Source of the DNA: Arthrobacter wenxiniae
GTDB taxonomy: Bacteria > Actinomycetota > Actinomycetes > Actinomycetales > Micrococcaceae
Direction of reading: 5' to 3'
Length of the DNA stretch: 56,826 nucleotides
NCBI RefSeq assembly: GCF_013376105.1
Contig: NZ_JAAMFM010000029.1
Span: 1-56,826, forward strand
Part shown: one piece after another, positions 17,166 to 25,831 of the stretch
How positions within the stretch are numbered: the stretch's first letter is position 1
How the letters are laid out: every line of letters begins with the position of its first letter
Notes under the pieces: generated by a model
What the model was told of the DNA's origin: nothing
Seen by the model: only the letters and a program-made list of their open reading frames with translations
The model's database searches: none
Position numbers and translations under genes: made by a program

Positions 17166-18410
17166 ATGAGCGCGAACCAGCCAGGAGCCACCACGGCCGC
17201 CCTCCCATGGGCCGGCCACGGACTCGGCAGCACCGGTTACCGGCGGGTCCTGGCCGCGCTGGCCTGTTCGGGCGTCGCGACGTTTGCGCAGCTGTACTCC
17301 GTCCAGGGCCTGCTCCCGCTGATGTCCCGCGACCTGGGGGTCACGGCGGCACAGGCGTCCCTGGCCATTTCCGTCGCCACGATGGGCCTGGCCGTGGCGG
17401 TGCTGCCGTGGTCGTTTGTGGCAGACCGGGCCGGCAGGGTCCGGACCATGGGGCTCGCCGTCATGCTGGCCACCGTGTTTGGCCTGCTGGTTCCCGCTGC
17501 GCCCAATTTTGAGGTGCTTCTGGTCCTGCGGGCTTTGGAGGGAGCGGCCCTGGGCGGCGTGCCGGCCCTTGCCATTGCCTACCTGAGCGAGGAAATCAGC
17601 CCGCGCCACGCCGGCGCCGCGGCCGGAGCCTATGTGGCCGGCACGACGCTGGGCGGCCTCTTCGGGCGGCTGCTGGCCGGACCCGTGGCAGACCTTGCCG
17701 GCTGGCGGGTCGGGACCCTTGCGGTGTCCATTTGCGCTGCTGCGGCAGCCGCCGGATTCCTGCTGTTGGCACCACGCCCGCGCGGCTTTGTCCCGGTCCA
17801 CCGGGGCGGCTTTGGCGCGGCCCTGGCCAGGCTGCTCCCGCAGCTGCGCAACAAGAGGCTGCTGGCCTTGTACGCGCAGGCGTTTCTGCTGATGGGCGCA
17901 TTCGTCAGCGTTTACAACTACCTGGGGTTCCGTCTGGAGGCGCCCCCCTACCTGCTGCCGGCCTCGGCCGTGGCACTGCTGTTTCTGGCCTACCTGGCCG
18001 GCACGGTATCCTCCCGCGCCGTGGCAGGTCTGGCGGCGCGGTTTGGCCGGCGCAACATGCTGCTGGCGTCCACCGCCGTCATGGTGGGCGGCCTGGCGGT
18101 GACGCTGTCCGGGGTGCTGCCCGTCATCCTGGCCGGCCTGGTGTTGTTCACGGCCGGCTTCTTCGGCGCCCACAGCATCGCATCCGGGTGGACGGGGGCC
18201 CTGGCCACCTCGGGCCGGGCCCAGGCCTCCTCGCTGTACAACCTCAGCTACTACGCCGGCTCCAGCCTGGTGGGCTGGGCCGCGGGGCTCGTGTTTCAGG
18301 GGGCCGGGTGGGCCGCGCTGGCGGCTGCCTTGGCGGTCCTGGCCGTGCTGGCGGCTGTCACGGCGGCGGTGCTGCTGCCCGCCGGACACCCCCAACGTTC
18401 CTTCAGATAA
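17166..18410 (+). CDS. MFS transporter (YnfM/AraJ-like exporter)
   Basis: The 414-residue protein has about 12 hydrophobic segments. The loop FVADRAGRVRTMGLAVML between TM2 and TM3 and the TM5 region GGLFGRLLAGPVADLAGWR are typical of DHA1-type drug and sugar efflux carriers such as YnfM. The ATG at 17166 was selected because the preceding open frame lies in the LysR promoter region and has no membrane character. Substrate unknown. Regulation is probably by the divergent LysR protein. Confidence 0.9.
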   Translation: MSANQPGATTAALPWAGHGLGSTGYRRVLAALACSGVATFAQLYSVQGLLPLMSRDLGVTAAQASLAISVATMGLAVAVLPWSFVADRAGRVRTMGLAVMLATVFGLLVPAAPNFEVLLVLRALEGAALGGVPALAIAYLSEEISPRHAGAAAGAYVAGTTLGGLFGRLLAGPVADLAGWRVGTLAVSICAAAAAAGFLLLAPRPRGFVPVHRGGFGAALARLLPQLRNKRLLALYAQAFLLMGAFVSVYNYLGFRLEAPPYLLPASAVALLFLAYLAGTVSSRAVAGLAARFGRRNMLLASTAVMVGGLAVTLSGVLPVILAGLVLFTAGFFGAHSIASGWTGALATSGRAQASSLYNLSYYAGSSLVGWAAGLVFQGAGWAALAAALAVLAVLAAVTAAVLLPAGHPQRSFR

Positions 18411-18471
18411 TTCAGCCTTCAGGTATGGACTTGATCGCTCCTTGGCGGTGGCCTGTGTCCAGGTGACGCGC

Positions 18472-18735
18472 TCAGGGACGCTCCTCGGCTGCTCCTTGAG
18501 GGCCCGCTACCGGTTTGTGAATAGTTACTCGGGACATTCCGGGCTCGCGTGCAACCTGCGTGGCAGGTTCGCCGCCCTCTTCCAGGTGCCTTGCGCTTTG
18601 AATCCGGCGGCCCGTGACGCGGCGGGGCGGCCGCCCACGTCCTTCGGTGTCGACCTCGACGCCGCCGAGCTTGAGGCCCCGCAGGCCCGCACCCTGGCTG
18701 CTGACGGTGCGTGCGATCAGCGATCCGCTGGACAC
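18472..18735 (-). pseudogene. Relic of a serine recombinase/resolvase C-terminus
   Basis: The leftward reading frame carries the C-terminal DNA-binding end of a Hin/resolvase-type recombinase: a GLRGLK... GRGRPPRRVTGRRIQSAR segment corresponds to the arm region, and LEEGGEPATQVAREPGMSRVTIHKPVAG to the resolvase helix-turn-helix (family form: EGxPATQIARELGVSRATLYRHL). A Pro replaces the conserved Leu in the first helix and HKP the usual YRH, both helix-breaking. The catalytic N-terminal domain with its Ser is missing. This is a decayed remnant of a mobile element at the left edge of a gene-poor stretch. Confidence 0.65.
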
Positions 18736-18938
18736 TGGATCGGTAGGCCCGTCGGCTTACCTTGCCGCGTCAAGACGCCCTGCACCGAAAAGCGATGCGG
18801 GACACCGAGACGAATGTGGACAGAGACGCGGAGACCAGCCTGCGCTGGCGATGGCGCGACGAAAACCTGGGCCGAGGTCGGCGGTGTTCGTCATTCTGGA
18901 TGCCCCGTCGAGCCACGTGAGGCAGAACTGTCGCCGCT

Positions 18939-19157
18939 TCAGTTGCCGGTCCTGGTTTGACCGGCCGTGGTTTCACGGGTGGTGCAGTCAATGACGTGGG
19001 CTGTGCCGGCGATTTCCCGGAAGGTAAAGACGCCGTCCAGCGCGGCTCGTACCGACCCGAACTTTGCGGACAGGGCCAGCGTGCGCATGAGGTCATCGAC
19101 TATTTTTATGCGGTAGGCCCCGTCGGTCTCTTGGTGCAGTTCGATTCGTCCGGTCAT
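18939..19157 (-). CDS. Small protein, possibly DUF1508/YegP-like
   Basis: The 72-residue protein begins MTGRIELHQETDGAYRIKIV and continues with LALSAKFGSVRAALDGVFTF. This resembles the strand-strand-helix layout of DUF1508 (YegP) domains, where a short beta hairpin reports on the matrix and a helix starts with xxSKAAALNGI. The match is weak. A GAGGAGA site lies about 7 bases before the ATG at 19157, giving good support for translation. It lies in a gene-poor region beside a recombinase relic. Confidence 0.6.
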   Translation of the reverse strand: MTGRIELHQETDGAYRIKIVDDLMRTLALSAKFGSVRAALDGVFTFREIAGTAHVIDCTTRETTAGQTRTGN

Positions 19158-19502
19158 CTGTTGTCTCCTCGTTGAGCCATGGTTGTGTGGTTGGTCAATG
19201 CCCGGCGCCGGCGCTGCCCGGCCGTTCCGCGCACACTGTCCGCCATCCGGTTCGTGCCCGGGAAGGGAAAACTCGGGGGCTGCTCCCCCTGATCGCGTGC
19301 CGGTCTGGCACAGTCCACTGGGTTCCGGTTCATTTTGTCCCGTTTTCATTTGGTGCAGGGGCCGTTTGTGCCGCCAGGCAAACCTTTGCCGCATCGATCC
19401 GGCGGGTGCCCAGTTTGGTCCGGCCGCGCCCGGGTGTCCCATGTTTGACGGCGAAATGACCGTCTCCGCGGGCGTGCTGGAGTACGGAGCCGCAGGGATG
19501 GC
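19158..19502. other. Intergenic stretch without recognisable genes
   Basis: About 345 bp between two leftward genes. Open frames exist on both strands but none has a plausible start site or a recognisable domain. It must hold the promoter of the small gene ending at 18939. No convincing -35/-10 pair or hairpin was identified. Confidence 0.4.
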
Positions 19503-19925
19503 TCATAGCGGCACGTCCAGCTGGAATCCACAGCTGCACGTGAGCCGGCGGGTGTGAATCGAAATCGCGTCGCCCGGATTGTCTTGGCTGTCCGCGGGAG
19601 GGTGGAGATGTGAAACACCTTCAGCGATTTCCTCCATCGGCTCACCGCAATGGATGAAGTAGCGCCCGAAGTGCAGGACCCCCGGGGCTGTGGCACCTGA
19701 GTTGAGGAGCTCGGCCACCTGCTGGACCGTGGCATCCTGGGCGCAGAAGGCACCGCAGGCTGAACATGAGTACTCTACGGCGATACGGTCGGCGGTCTTC
19801 GGCTTGATCGGCCCAATGAATTCGATGATCAAGTCATCGGTGCCACCGCACCCGCAGCAGTTCAACGCCTGCGTCCCAGGGGCGTCGCTTCCCCCATGAA
19901 GACTTGCAGCTGGCGTGGCGGCCAT
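19503..19925 (-). CDS. Cys-rich, zinc-ribbon-like hypothetical protein
   Basis: The 140-residue protein has several Cys pairs: CCGCG near residue 23, CSACGAFC near residue 54, a C in HCGEPMEE and CSCGF close to the C-terminus. This spacing suggests two zinc-ribbon-like or knuckle sites. Between them lie hydrophobic strands (LIIEFIGPIKPKTADRIAVEY). GGGAGAAT lies upstream of the ATG. No homologue with known function is recognised. It shares strand and neighbourhood with the small gene at 18939 and the duplicated-module protein at 20438. Confidence 0.65.
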   Translation of the reverse strand: MAATPAASLHGGSDAPGTQALNCCGCGGTDDLIIEFIGPIKPKTADRIAVEYSCSACGAFCAQDATVQQVAELLNSGATAPGVLHFGRYFIHCGEPMEEIAEGVSHLHPPADSQDNPGDAISIHTRRLTCSCGFQLDVPL

Positions 19926-20437
19926 GAAGATTCTCCCGAATGACGTTCAAGAGACCAGGACGTGATTGTTTAGGCGGTGACCGGAACTGACCCGGCCACC
20001 GCTTACCCCCAAAGAGAGTGTGCACCCCCCCGGATAGTCACACAATCATTAGTTTTCCATAATCTCATGAAAGAGTGAATGGTTTGGGAGCGCTTTTTCA
20101 AGATCTGCGCGCATATGACGTCCCGAGCGGCGCCAGGCTGGTTCCCAAAACTGGACGAAGCCGTATCAGATGGCACCCGTCACAGCGCACCGTGCCGGGC
20201 GGATCCCGGGGCACCCGGGATGAGGCCGACCGCGGGAGGTCTGCCGCAGGGGTGAAGGCAATCCCGAGCCGGCCGCTTCGCCGGTGCGGGGCCGCGGGGC
20301 CTTGGCCAAAGAACCGGAGAAGTCAGTTACGGGCCGGTGCCGCGTGCACCGCACGGAACAGGGCGTGATCGGGAATCCCACCGGACTGGCGACCGGCACG
20401 CCGCTGCCCGCCAGTGCGGCCCACTTCAGGATTCTTC
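19926..20437. other. Intergenic stretch, AT-richer than its surroundings
   Basis: About 510 bp. The part near 20030-20110 is clearly AT-richer than the window average (runs such as CAATCATTAG and TTTTCCATAATC) and probably contains the promoter of the leftward Cys-rich gene. The remainder is GC-rich with only shadow frames. I see no complete gene, tRNA or repeat here. Confidence 0.4.
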
Positions 20438-21172
20438 TCATCCAAGGTTCGCCCAAACCGCCTGCGCCGCCGCAGCGTCCTGCTCCCTGCGCCGCAACAT
20501 GCGGCTGAGGGCCTCCATTCGATCGGCAACCAGCGCCACCAGTGCGCTGTTGGCGGTTTCACGAAGGGCTTCCGCACGCGCGCCGGGCGCCCAGCCAGCC
20601 TCGGCGGGCGTGATCAAGCCGGTGGCCACCAGACCATTGGCGAGGCCTACGCCGGCGATCCGGGCGCAACAGACGGCGAGTCCGGGAGTGAGCCGGTTGG
20701 CCGAGATTTGCGTGGAAAGGTTTTGCGGTGCAATCCCGATACTGCGGGACAGCCTTTGGCGCAGACCGGAGGGGCCGATGGCATCCAACCACGCCCGCAC
20801 GGACGCCCGGTGCGGGATGGGGGAGAACTCGATCTGGACTTCATCGCTGCCGCTCTCCGCGGCGGCACTCCGGGCCAGGACCTCCCGAAGCAGGTCCATA
20901 TCGGATATTTGACTCAGCAGCTCAGCATCAGTGGGCTGGGAAACCCCTTCAGCCACATCCCGATAATCCGGGAACGCAGAGAGGGATTCAACCACCGAAA
21001 GCCCTCTGGAACGGCTCACGGCGACCACCGTGGCAACGCTGACACGACCGCGCACCAATTGCTGGGCCAGAGTCGTGCGCTTGATCCCGGCCGCACGGCA
21101 CACCGCCGCATGGCTCATCGTCGGCGCCACGACGTCAAGCCATTGCTGGAACGACACCGCAGGAACCGTCAA
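20438..21172 (-). CDS. Hypothetical protein with two copies of an HTH-like module
   Basis: The 244-residue protein contains two similar halves. Residues about 7-75 (FQQWLDVVAPTMSHAAVCRA, then GIKRTTLAQQLVRGRVSVATVV, then SRGLSVVESLSAF) align with residues about 120-195 (VRAWLDAIGPSGLRQRLSRS, then GIAPQNLSTQISANRLTPGL, then AGVGLANGLVATG). Each copy reads as WLD, a helix, GI, a second helix ending in Gln/Arg, and a third helix, consistent with helix-turn-helix folds. It may be a DNA-binding regulator of plasmid or phage origin. The longest frame begins with TTG; a GTG five codons later is also possible. Function unknown. Confidence 0.7.
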   Translation of the reverse strand: MTVPAVSFQQWLDVVAPTMSHAAVCRAAGIKRTTLAQQLVRGRVSVATVVAVSRSRGLSVVESLSAFPDYRDVAEGVSQPTDAELLSQISDMDLLREVLARSAAAESGSDEVQIEFSPIPHRASVRAWLDAIGPSGLRQRLSRSIGIAPQNLSTQISANRLTPGLAVCCARIAGVGLANGLVATGLITPAEAGWAPGARAEALRETANSALVALVADRMEALSRMLRRREQDAAAAQAVWANLG

Positions 21173-22046
21173 GGCCGCACTCTCTTCGCGACTGCACCGA
21201 ATAAGGACGAAAGCTGCGGATCACGTGCCATGCACGCATATGCGTGCCGGTGGACGGGGGATTCCAAGGCGCCCCGCGTGGCGCAGGCGCCTGCGGGGCA
21301 GCAGCCCCAGAAATCGGTGTCAGAGTTAGGCCGGAAGGACATCTTTAAAGACGGTGTCTCACGGGCTTGATTTTCGCAGCGATGATTATCGCGCCCTACC
21401 GGGCCGTGCCTGTCCAATGGCGGATGCCCTGGGTAGCGGAAGCAACGCTTCGACGACCCCGGAAGAAGGCCCATGACAGCAGCCTGCCCCTGCTCCCCGT
21501 CATCCAGCTGTGCCCTGTCAGGGACCTTCCAGACATCCGATACCGATCTCATGGCGGGCCGCCAGCCGCTATAAGGGACGAAGAAAGCCACAGGCAGCGA
21601 ATGGGCTGCATGTTCCCGGGAGCCAACCATCGCGGCAGTCACCTTCCAAAAAATCAGGAAATTAAGGTTCTGCCGGGGTCTGGGGCGTACTCACCACGCT
21701 AACAGGCTTCGACGTCCGCCGATAGTGCAGCCATGGCGCCAAGCAGGTGGTGGCATGCTTACATCCATGAGGGGCAAACGGTGTCCGCCGTTTCACTGAA
21801 CCCCAGTGAAGCCCAGGGAGGACCGGACCGCGCGTAATAATGGTTTCCCGAAATACCCCTGTCAATGCCCAGCCTCGGGCCTTGCAGACTTCGGTGCAAT
21901 CGTTTGCCGATGCAGCCACCATCATCCTGCTGCGGGAGCCGGCCCTTGCAACCCATGAGATGCACGACGACGACAGGTCCGGGGGTGCGGCTTCGAGCGG
22001 TCACAAAACACCGCCCACCATCGCCAAGCAATTATCTGCAGGGGCG
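21173..22046. other. 874-bp region with no gene that I can support
   Basis: Open frames of 80-160 codons occur on both strands (for example 21367-21702 rightward and 21169-21642 leftward). They lack ribosome binding sites, are rich in Arg/Pro/Ser/His and show no domain. The sequence is less GC-biased at third positions than flanking genes, as expected for decayed DNA. It contains the promoter of the leftward gene that ends at 20438 and the terminator region of the PLP enzyme ending at 22047. Confidence 0.4.
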
Positions 22047-23225
22047 TCAGTGACAGACCGCTTCGATGGCATGGACCAGGTCCGCCAGAATGTCCTCCGC
22101 GTTTTCCAGCCCCACGGAAACGCGCAGCATCGTGGCGTGCGGCTTGGCTTCCGCCGCCACGGGCCGATGCGTCAGGCCCGCCGGGTGCTGGATCAAGGTG
22201 TCCACCCCGCCCAGCGAGACGGCGTGGGTCATGAGCCGGGCATGCCCCGGGATGGCCTCGGCATGCTCGGCCGTGTCCACCTCAAATGACATCAGGGAAC
22301 CGGGCCCGGCCATCTGCGTGCCGACCAGGCCCCGCGGGTCGCATTCGGGCAGGCCCGGGTACAGCACGCGTGCCACGGATTCGTGCGACTGGAGCGCGGA
22401 GGCCACCTTGTGGGCGGTTTCCTGCTGTGCGCGGACCCGGACCGGCAGCGTCGCCAGACCGCGGTGCAAAAGGTAGGCGGGCCAGGGAGTCAGCAGCCCG
22501 CCCGTGATGGCACGGACCTGCCGCAGCCGTGACGCCCAGCCGGCATCCGTGGCCACCACGCCGCCCATCGCGTCGCCGTGGCCGCCCAGGAACTTCGTGG
22601 CACTGTGCAGCACCAGGGACGCCCCCAGCTCCAGCGGCCGCTGCAGGACCGGCGTGGCGAACGTGTTGTCAATCATGACCGGCACGCCGTCCGCCTCGGC
22701 CACGAGCGCGTTGATGTCCAGGAGGCGCAGGTCCGGGTTGGCGGGCGTCTCGGCAATGACCAGTCCGGTGTCGGGACGCAGCGCGCCGCGGACCCCGCCC
22801 GGCTGCACAAACGTCACCCGCGTCCCGAGCAGGCCGGTGGCCAGCACATGGTCGGAGCCGCCATAGAGCGGGCGGACGGCCACCACATGGGGCTTTCCGC
22901 CCGCGACGGCGGCGAGCAGCACCGCGGCCAGCGCCGCCATGCCGGTGGCAAAGGAGACGGACTCCGCGGAGCCTTCCAGCGCCGAGACCCCGGACTCAAA
23001 GCGGGCAACGGTGGGGTTCCACAGCCGCTGGTACACAGTGGTCTGGCCGGGGCCGGGCACACCTCCCGTGGCCAGGAGCTCATAGGCGTCGCCGCCGGAC
23101 CCCACACCTGCCAGGGGTGCCGTGGTGGACATGTCTAGTGGAATGGCATGCACGCCCAGTTCCGCCAGGTCCTCACGCCCTGCATGGACCGCCGTTGAAT
23201 CCCAGCCCAGTTCGATGCCCAACAT
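22047..23225 (-). CDS. Trans-sulfuration PLP enzyme (methionine gamma-lyase/cystathionine lyase type)
   Basis: The 392-residue Cys/Met-metabolism PLP enzyme has STAVHAGREDLAELGVHAIP at the N-terminus, YQRLWNPTVARFE, the cofactor-binding VSFATGMAALAAVLL, VRPLYGGSDHVL, the PLP lysine in HSATKFLGGHGDAMGG, and the C-terminal SLGGVDTLIQHPAGLTH. It could be methionine gamma-lyase, cystathionine gamma-lyase or a synthase; the motif set seen here does not decide. The ATG at 23225 was chosen because the earlier in-frame codons do not match the family. It is divergent from an Lrp/AsnC regulator, which suggests amino-acid-responsive degradation, perhaps of methionine. Confidence 0.88.
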   Translation of the reverse strand: MLGIELGWDSTAVHAGREDLAELGVHAIPLDMSTTAPLAGVGSGGDAYELLATGGVPGPGQTTVYQRLWNPTVARFESGVSALEGSAESVSFATGMAALAAVLLAAVAGGKPHVVAVRPLYGGSDHVLATGLLGTRVTFVQPGGVRGALRPDTGLVIAETPANPDLRLLDINALVAEADGVPVMIDNTFATPVLQRPLELGASLVLHSATKFLGGHGDAMGGVVATDAGWASRLRQVRAITGGLLTPWPAYLLHRGLATLPVRVRAQQETAHKVASALQSHESVARVLYPGLPECDPRGLVGTQMAGPGSLMSFEVDTAEHAEAIPGHARLMTHAVSLGGVDTLIQHPAGLTHRPVAAEAKPHATMLRVSVGLENAEDILADLVHAIEAVCH

Positions 23226-23311
23226 TGCCAACCTGCTTTCCCCGGCGCCGTTGCCGGAAGGGTTCCTCAAGTAGCAGCAAGTATGGCCCAAAAACACAGA
23301 TATTTGGTAGA

Positions 23312-23323
23312 ATAGTGAACTAT
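23312..23323. promoter_or_regulatory. Candidate Lrp/AsnC operator
   Basis: ATAGTGAACTAT is a perfect 5-2-5 palindrome in an AT-rich patch between the divergent PLP enzyme and its Lrp/AsnC-type regulator, 52 bases upstream of the regulator ATG. Lrp-family sites are usually AT-rich imperfect dyads of about this size. The local AT richness (23290-23365) contrasts strongly with the GC-rich window and marks it as the shared promoter region. Confidence 0.45.
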
Positions 23324-23374
23324 AGGCATGATCAAACGCCAGAATCGCGTTTTTATATCATTTCGGAGGATCCA

Positions 23375-23890
23375 ATGGCGTCACCAGCGAAGAACATTCG
23401 GCGGGATATGCCCGCGCGTCCCCGGCCCATGGAGGCCCTGGACACCGTGGACCGACAGATTATTGACGCGCTTGTGGCGGATGCGCGCATCACGAACCGC
23501 GACCTTGCCGACGCCGTGGGCATTGCCCCCTCCACGGCGCTCATGCGCACGCGCGCGTTGCTGGAGCGCGGCGCCATCGAGGGCTTCGAGGCCAAGCTGA
23601 ACCTGGCCGTGATCGGCCGGGCAGTCCAGGCGCTGATCGCCGTGCGGCTGCGCGCCCACGACCGCGACCAGATCGACAACTTCACCTCCCGCGTCCCCCA
23701 GCTGCCCGAGGTCCTCTCCACGTTCCACACCTCCGGCTCCGTGGACTACCTGCTCCACATCGCCGTCCGCGACACCGACGCCCTGCGCGACTGGGTGCTG
23801 GACAACCTGACCACGGACCCGGTGGTGGGCCACACCGAAACCACGCTGGTGTTCAAGCACATGCCCGGCCACACGGGCCCGCTGGACTAG
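23375..23890 (+). CDS. Lrp/AsnC-family transcriptional regulator
   Basis: The 171-residue regulator has an N-terminal winged HTH (LDTVDRQIIDALVADARITN, then RDLADAVGIAPSTALMRTRAL) and a C-terminal RAM ligand-binding domain (FEAKLNLAVIGRAVQALIAV to the C-terminus). GGAGGA lies 5 bases before the ATG at 23375. It is divergent from a trans-sulfuration enzyme and probably regulates it in response to an amino acid. Its stop overlaps that of the convergent MFS gene in a CTAG tetranucleotide. Confidence 0.92.
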   Translation: MASPAKNIRRDMPARPRPMEALDTVDRQIIDALVADARITNRDLADAVGIAPSTALMRTRALLERGAIEGFEAKLNLAVIGRAVQALIAVRLRAHDRDQIDNFTSRVPQLPEVLSTFHTSGSVDYLLHIAVRDTDALRDWVLDNLTTDPVVGHTETTLVFKHMPGHTGPLD

Positions 23891-25125
23891 CGGATCCTGC
23901 CGGCAAGGCACTGTGCGGCCACCGCCAGGGCGGCGCAGGCCAGGGCGATGGGGACGGCAAAGCCGGAGACCGAGGCCTGCAGCCCCCACAGTTTGACGGC
24001 CACTCCGAGTCCCAGCACGGGAACGGCGCTGCCCAGGTAGGTCACGATGTAGACGGCGGAAATGACCTGCGCATGCCTGGCCGGCTCCACGGCGGCGGCC
24101 ACGTCGTTGAACACCACACGGAACGCCGCGCCCTGGCCAAACCCGGCGCTGATGCTGGCCAGCACCAGCAGCACCGGCGAGTGGAGCGTCCCGGCGGCGG
24201 CGATGAGGACCACCGAGGCGCCGAGCAGGAGCAGCCCCGTCGGGACCAGGAAGCGCCCGCGCAGCGAGAGCAGCTGGCTCAGCGCCGAGCACCCCAGCGT
24301 GAGGGCGGCCAGCAGTCCGATCAGCGGGCGGGAGTCGGCGTGCATGATGTGGGCAAAGTACCCCGGCGCCAGTGAGAGGCAGAAGCCAAAGACGGCAAAG
24401 CTGACGAAGCCGGTGGTTGCCGCCAGCCAGAACGTGCCGCGTGCCGAGCGGCCAAGCGCCGGGAGGCGGGGCCGCAGGTAGTTGCGCCCCTGGCCGGCCG
24501 GAGCCGGGCTGAGTGCGGGGCGGGCGTTGAGCAGGAGCAGGGGAACCAGCAGCACCAGCAGTATCACCGAATGGACAAGGAACGGCGCCTGGGTGTGGCC
24601 GGGCAGCAGCGAGAGCAGCCCGCCCACCACGGGCCCGGCCGCCACGCCGCCCGACGAGGACAGCAAAGTGAAGCGGGACGCCCAGTCCGGCCTGCTCGGC
24701 ATCAGGTCGCGGAGGGCCGCGGCGCTCGCACCGGTGCCGATGGCCACGGCCAGACCCTGCAGCGCCCGCCCGGCCACCAACAGCGGCAGCGAACCGGCCG
24801 AACCAAACACCAGCCCGCCCGCCAGCCCGACGACCACGGCCAGCACCAGGGCCGCCCGCCTGCCGATGTGGTCGGACCAGTGGCCGAAGAGGACCAGTCC
24901 GCCGATCAGGGCCACCACGTACGCGGTGAAGGCAACCGTGACGCCCACGGAGTCGAAGCCAATCCGCGCCTGCAGCAACGGGTACAGCGGCGTGGCCAGG
25001 TTGGCTCCCACGAGCAGCGTGAAGATGACCGTGCCGGCCAGGAACAGCCGGGTGCCAACGGAGGCGTTCCACGACCACCGGGCGGCGGGCGCGGGACGCA
25101 TGGCCAGTTCCTGCAGGACTGTCAC
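23887..25125 (-). CDS. MFS transporter
   Basis: The 412-residue membrane protein has about 12 hydrophobic segments and the MFS loop LFGHWSDHIGRRAALVLAVV between TM2 and TM3. TM4-5 contain VAGRALQGLAVAIGTGASAA. It belongs to the DHA1-like group. I place the start at the GTG at 25125, where AAAGGA lies 7 bases upstream and the membrane domain begins soon after. An ATG at 25221 in the same frame would add 32 residues but sits inside a probable operator. It faces the second AsnC-type gene, which probably regulates it. Confidence 0.85.
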   Translation of the reverse strand: MTVLQELAMRPAPAARWSWNASVGTRLFLAGTVIFTLLVGANLATPLYPLLQARIGFDSVGVTVAFTAYVVALIGGLVLFGHWSDHIGRRAALVLAVVVGLAGGLVFGSAGSLPLLVAGRALQGLAVAIGTGASAAALRDLMPSRPDWASRFTLLSSSGGVAAGPVVGGLLSLLPGHTQAPFLVHSVILLVLLVPLLLLNARPALSPAPAGQGRNYLRPRLPALGRSARGTFWLAATTGFVSFAVFGFCLSLAPGYFAHIMHADSRPLIGLLAALTLGCSALSQLLSLRGRFLVPTGLLLLGASVVLIAAAGTLHSPVLLVLASISAGFGQGAAFRVVFNDVAAAVEPARHAQVISAVYIVTYLGSAVPVLGLGVAVKLWGLQASVSGFAVPIALACAALAVAAQCLAGRIR

Positions 25126-25205
25126 GGGCGGATCCTTTCGCGGTTTGGCGGTGGCGGGCGGAGCGGGCTCCATCAGTTGCCCGATGGCACAAATCCATCT
25201 ATAGA

Positions 25206-25221
25206 ATGAGGCATCACTCAT
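25206..25221. promoter_or_regulatory. Candidate operator of the second Lrp/AsnC regulator
   Basis: ATGAGGCATCACTCAT is an inverted repeat (ATGAG / CTCAT with a six-base spacer) flanked by similar ATCTAT tracts, in the AT-rich stretch between the MFS gene and the divergent AsnC-type gene. It covers an alternative MFS start codon at 25221, which argues that translation starts further downstream. Inferred from symmetry and position. Confidence 0.4.
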
Positions 25222-25298
25222 CTATTGATTCAACTTTTCCCGATGAATGAACCAGAACAGTCAATACAGCCCCGAAGGCAGATCCCGGAGTGAACCGC

Positions 25299-25769
25299 AT
25301 GAGCAATTTGGACCCCCTGGACGTGCGCCTGATCCTTGCCCTGATCGCCGATCCGCGTGCCCAGATTGGGGAACTTGCGGACACCTTGGGCGTGGCCCGC
25401 AACACGGTCCAGTCACACCTGCGGCGCCTGGCCCGCAGCGGCGCCCTGCGGCAGGGCGGGCGCGAGGTAGACCTGGCGGCGATCGGCTACGACGTGGTCG
25501 CCTTCATCACCATTGAGGTGAACCACCGGGACCTCGACGGCGTCATCGCCGCCATGCGGGCCGTGCCGCAGATCCTGGAAGTGTACGAAATTTCCGGCCG
25601 CGGCGACGTCTGGTGCCGCCTGGCCGCCCGGGACGTCCACCACCTCCAGGGAGCGCTGCGGCAGCTGCTGCGCATCAGGGGCGTCATCCGCACGGAGACG
25701 TCGCTGGCCCTCCACGAGCACATCCCCTACCGGCTCCAGCCGCTGCTGGAGGGCATGAGCCACGGCTGA
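25299..25769 (+). CDS. Lrp/AsnC-family transcriptional regulator
   Basis: The 156-residue protein has the AsnC HTH (LDVRLILALIADPRAQIGEL, then ADTLGVARNTVQSHLRRLAR) and a RAM domain (AFITIEVNHRDLDGVIAAMR to the C-terminus). GGAG lies 8 bases before the ATG at 25299; a GTG three codons earlier is an alternative. It is divergent from an MFS transporter, so an amino-acid-linked export system is likely. It is a second, different Lrp-type regulator within 1.5 kb of the first. Confidence 0.92.
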   Translation: MSNLDPLDVRLILALIADPRAQIGELADTLGVARNTVQSHLRRLARSGALRQGGREVDLAAIGYDVVAFITIEVNHRDLDGVIAAMRAVPQILEVYEISGRGDVWCRLAARDVHHLQGALRQLLRIRGVIRTETSLALHEHIPYRLQPLLEGMSHG

Positions 25770-25831
25770 CGCCACGCCGGGGCCCGGCGGCGGGAGCCCG
25801 CCAGCCGCCGTCGGACGTCCATAATGGGCAG

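Noticed and set aside
21367-21702. 111-codon rightward and 157-codon leftward ORFs in the gene-poor region
   Set aside because: No start signal, no domain and unremarkable composition on either strand.
23381-25198. 605-codon leftward open frame across an AsnC gene and MFS gene
   Set aside because: Covers two real genes in another frame; product is Arg/Gly/Ala-rich without domains.
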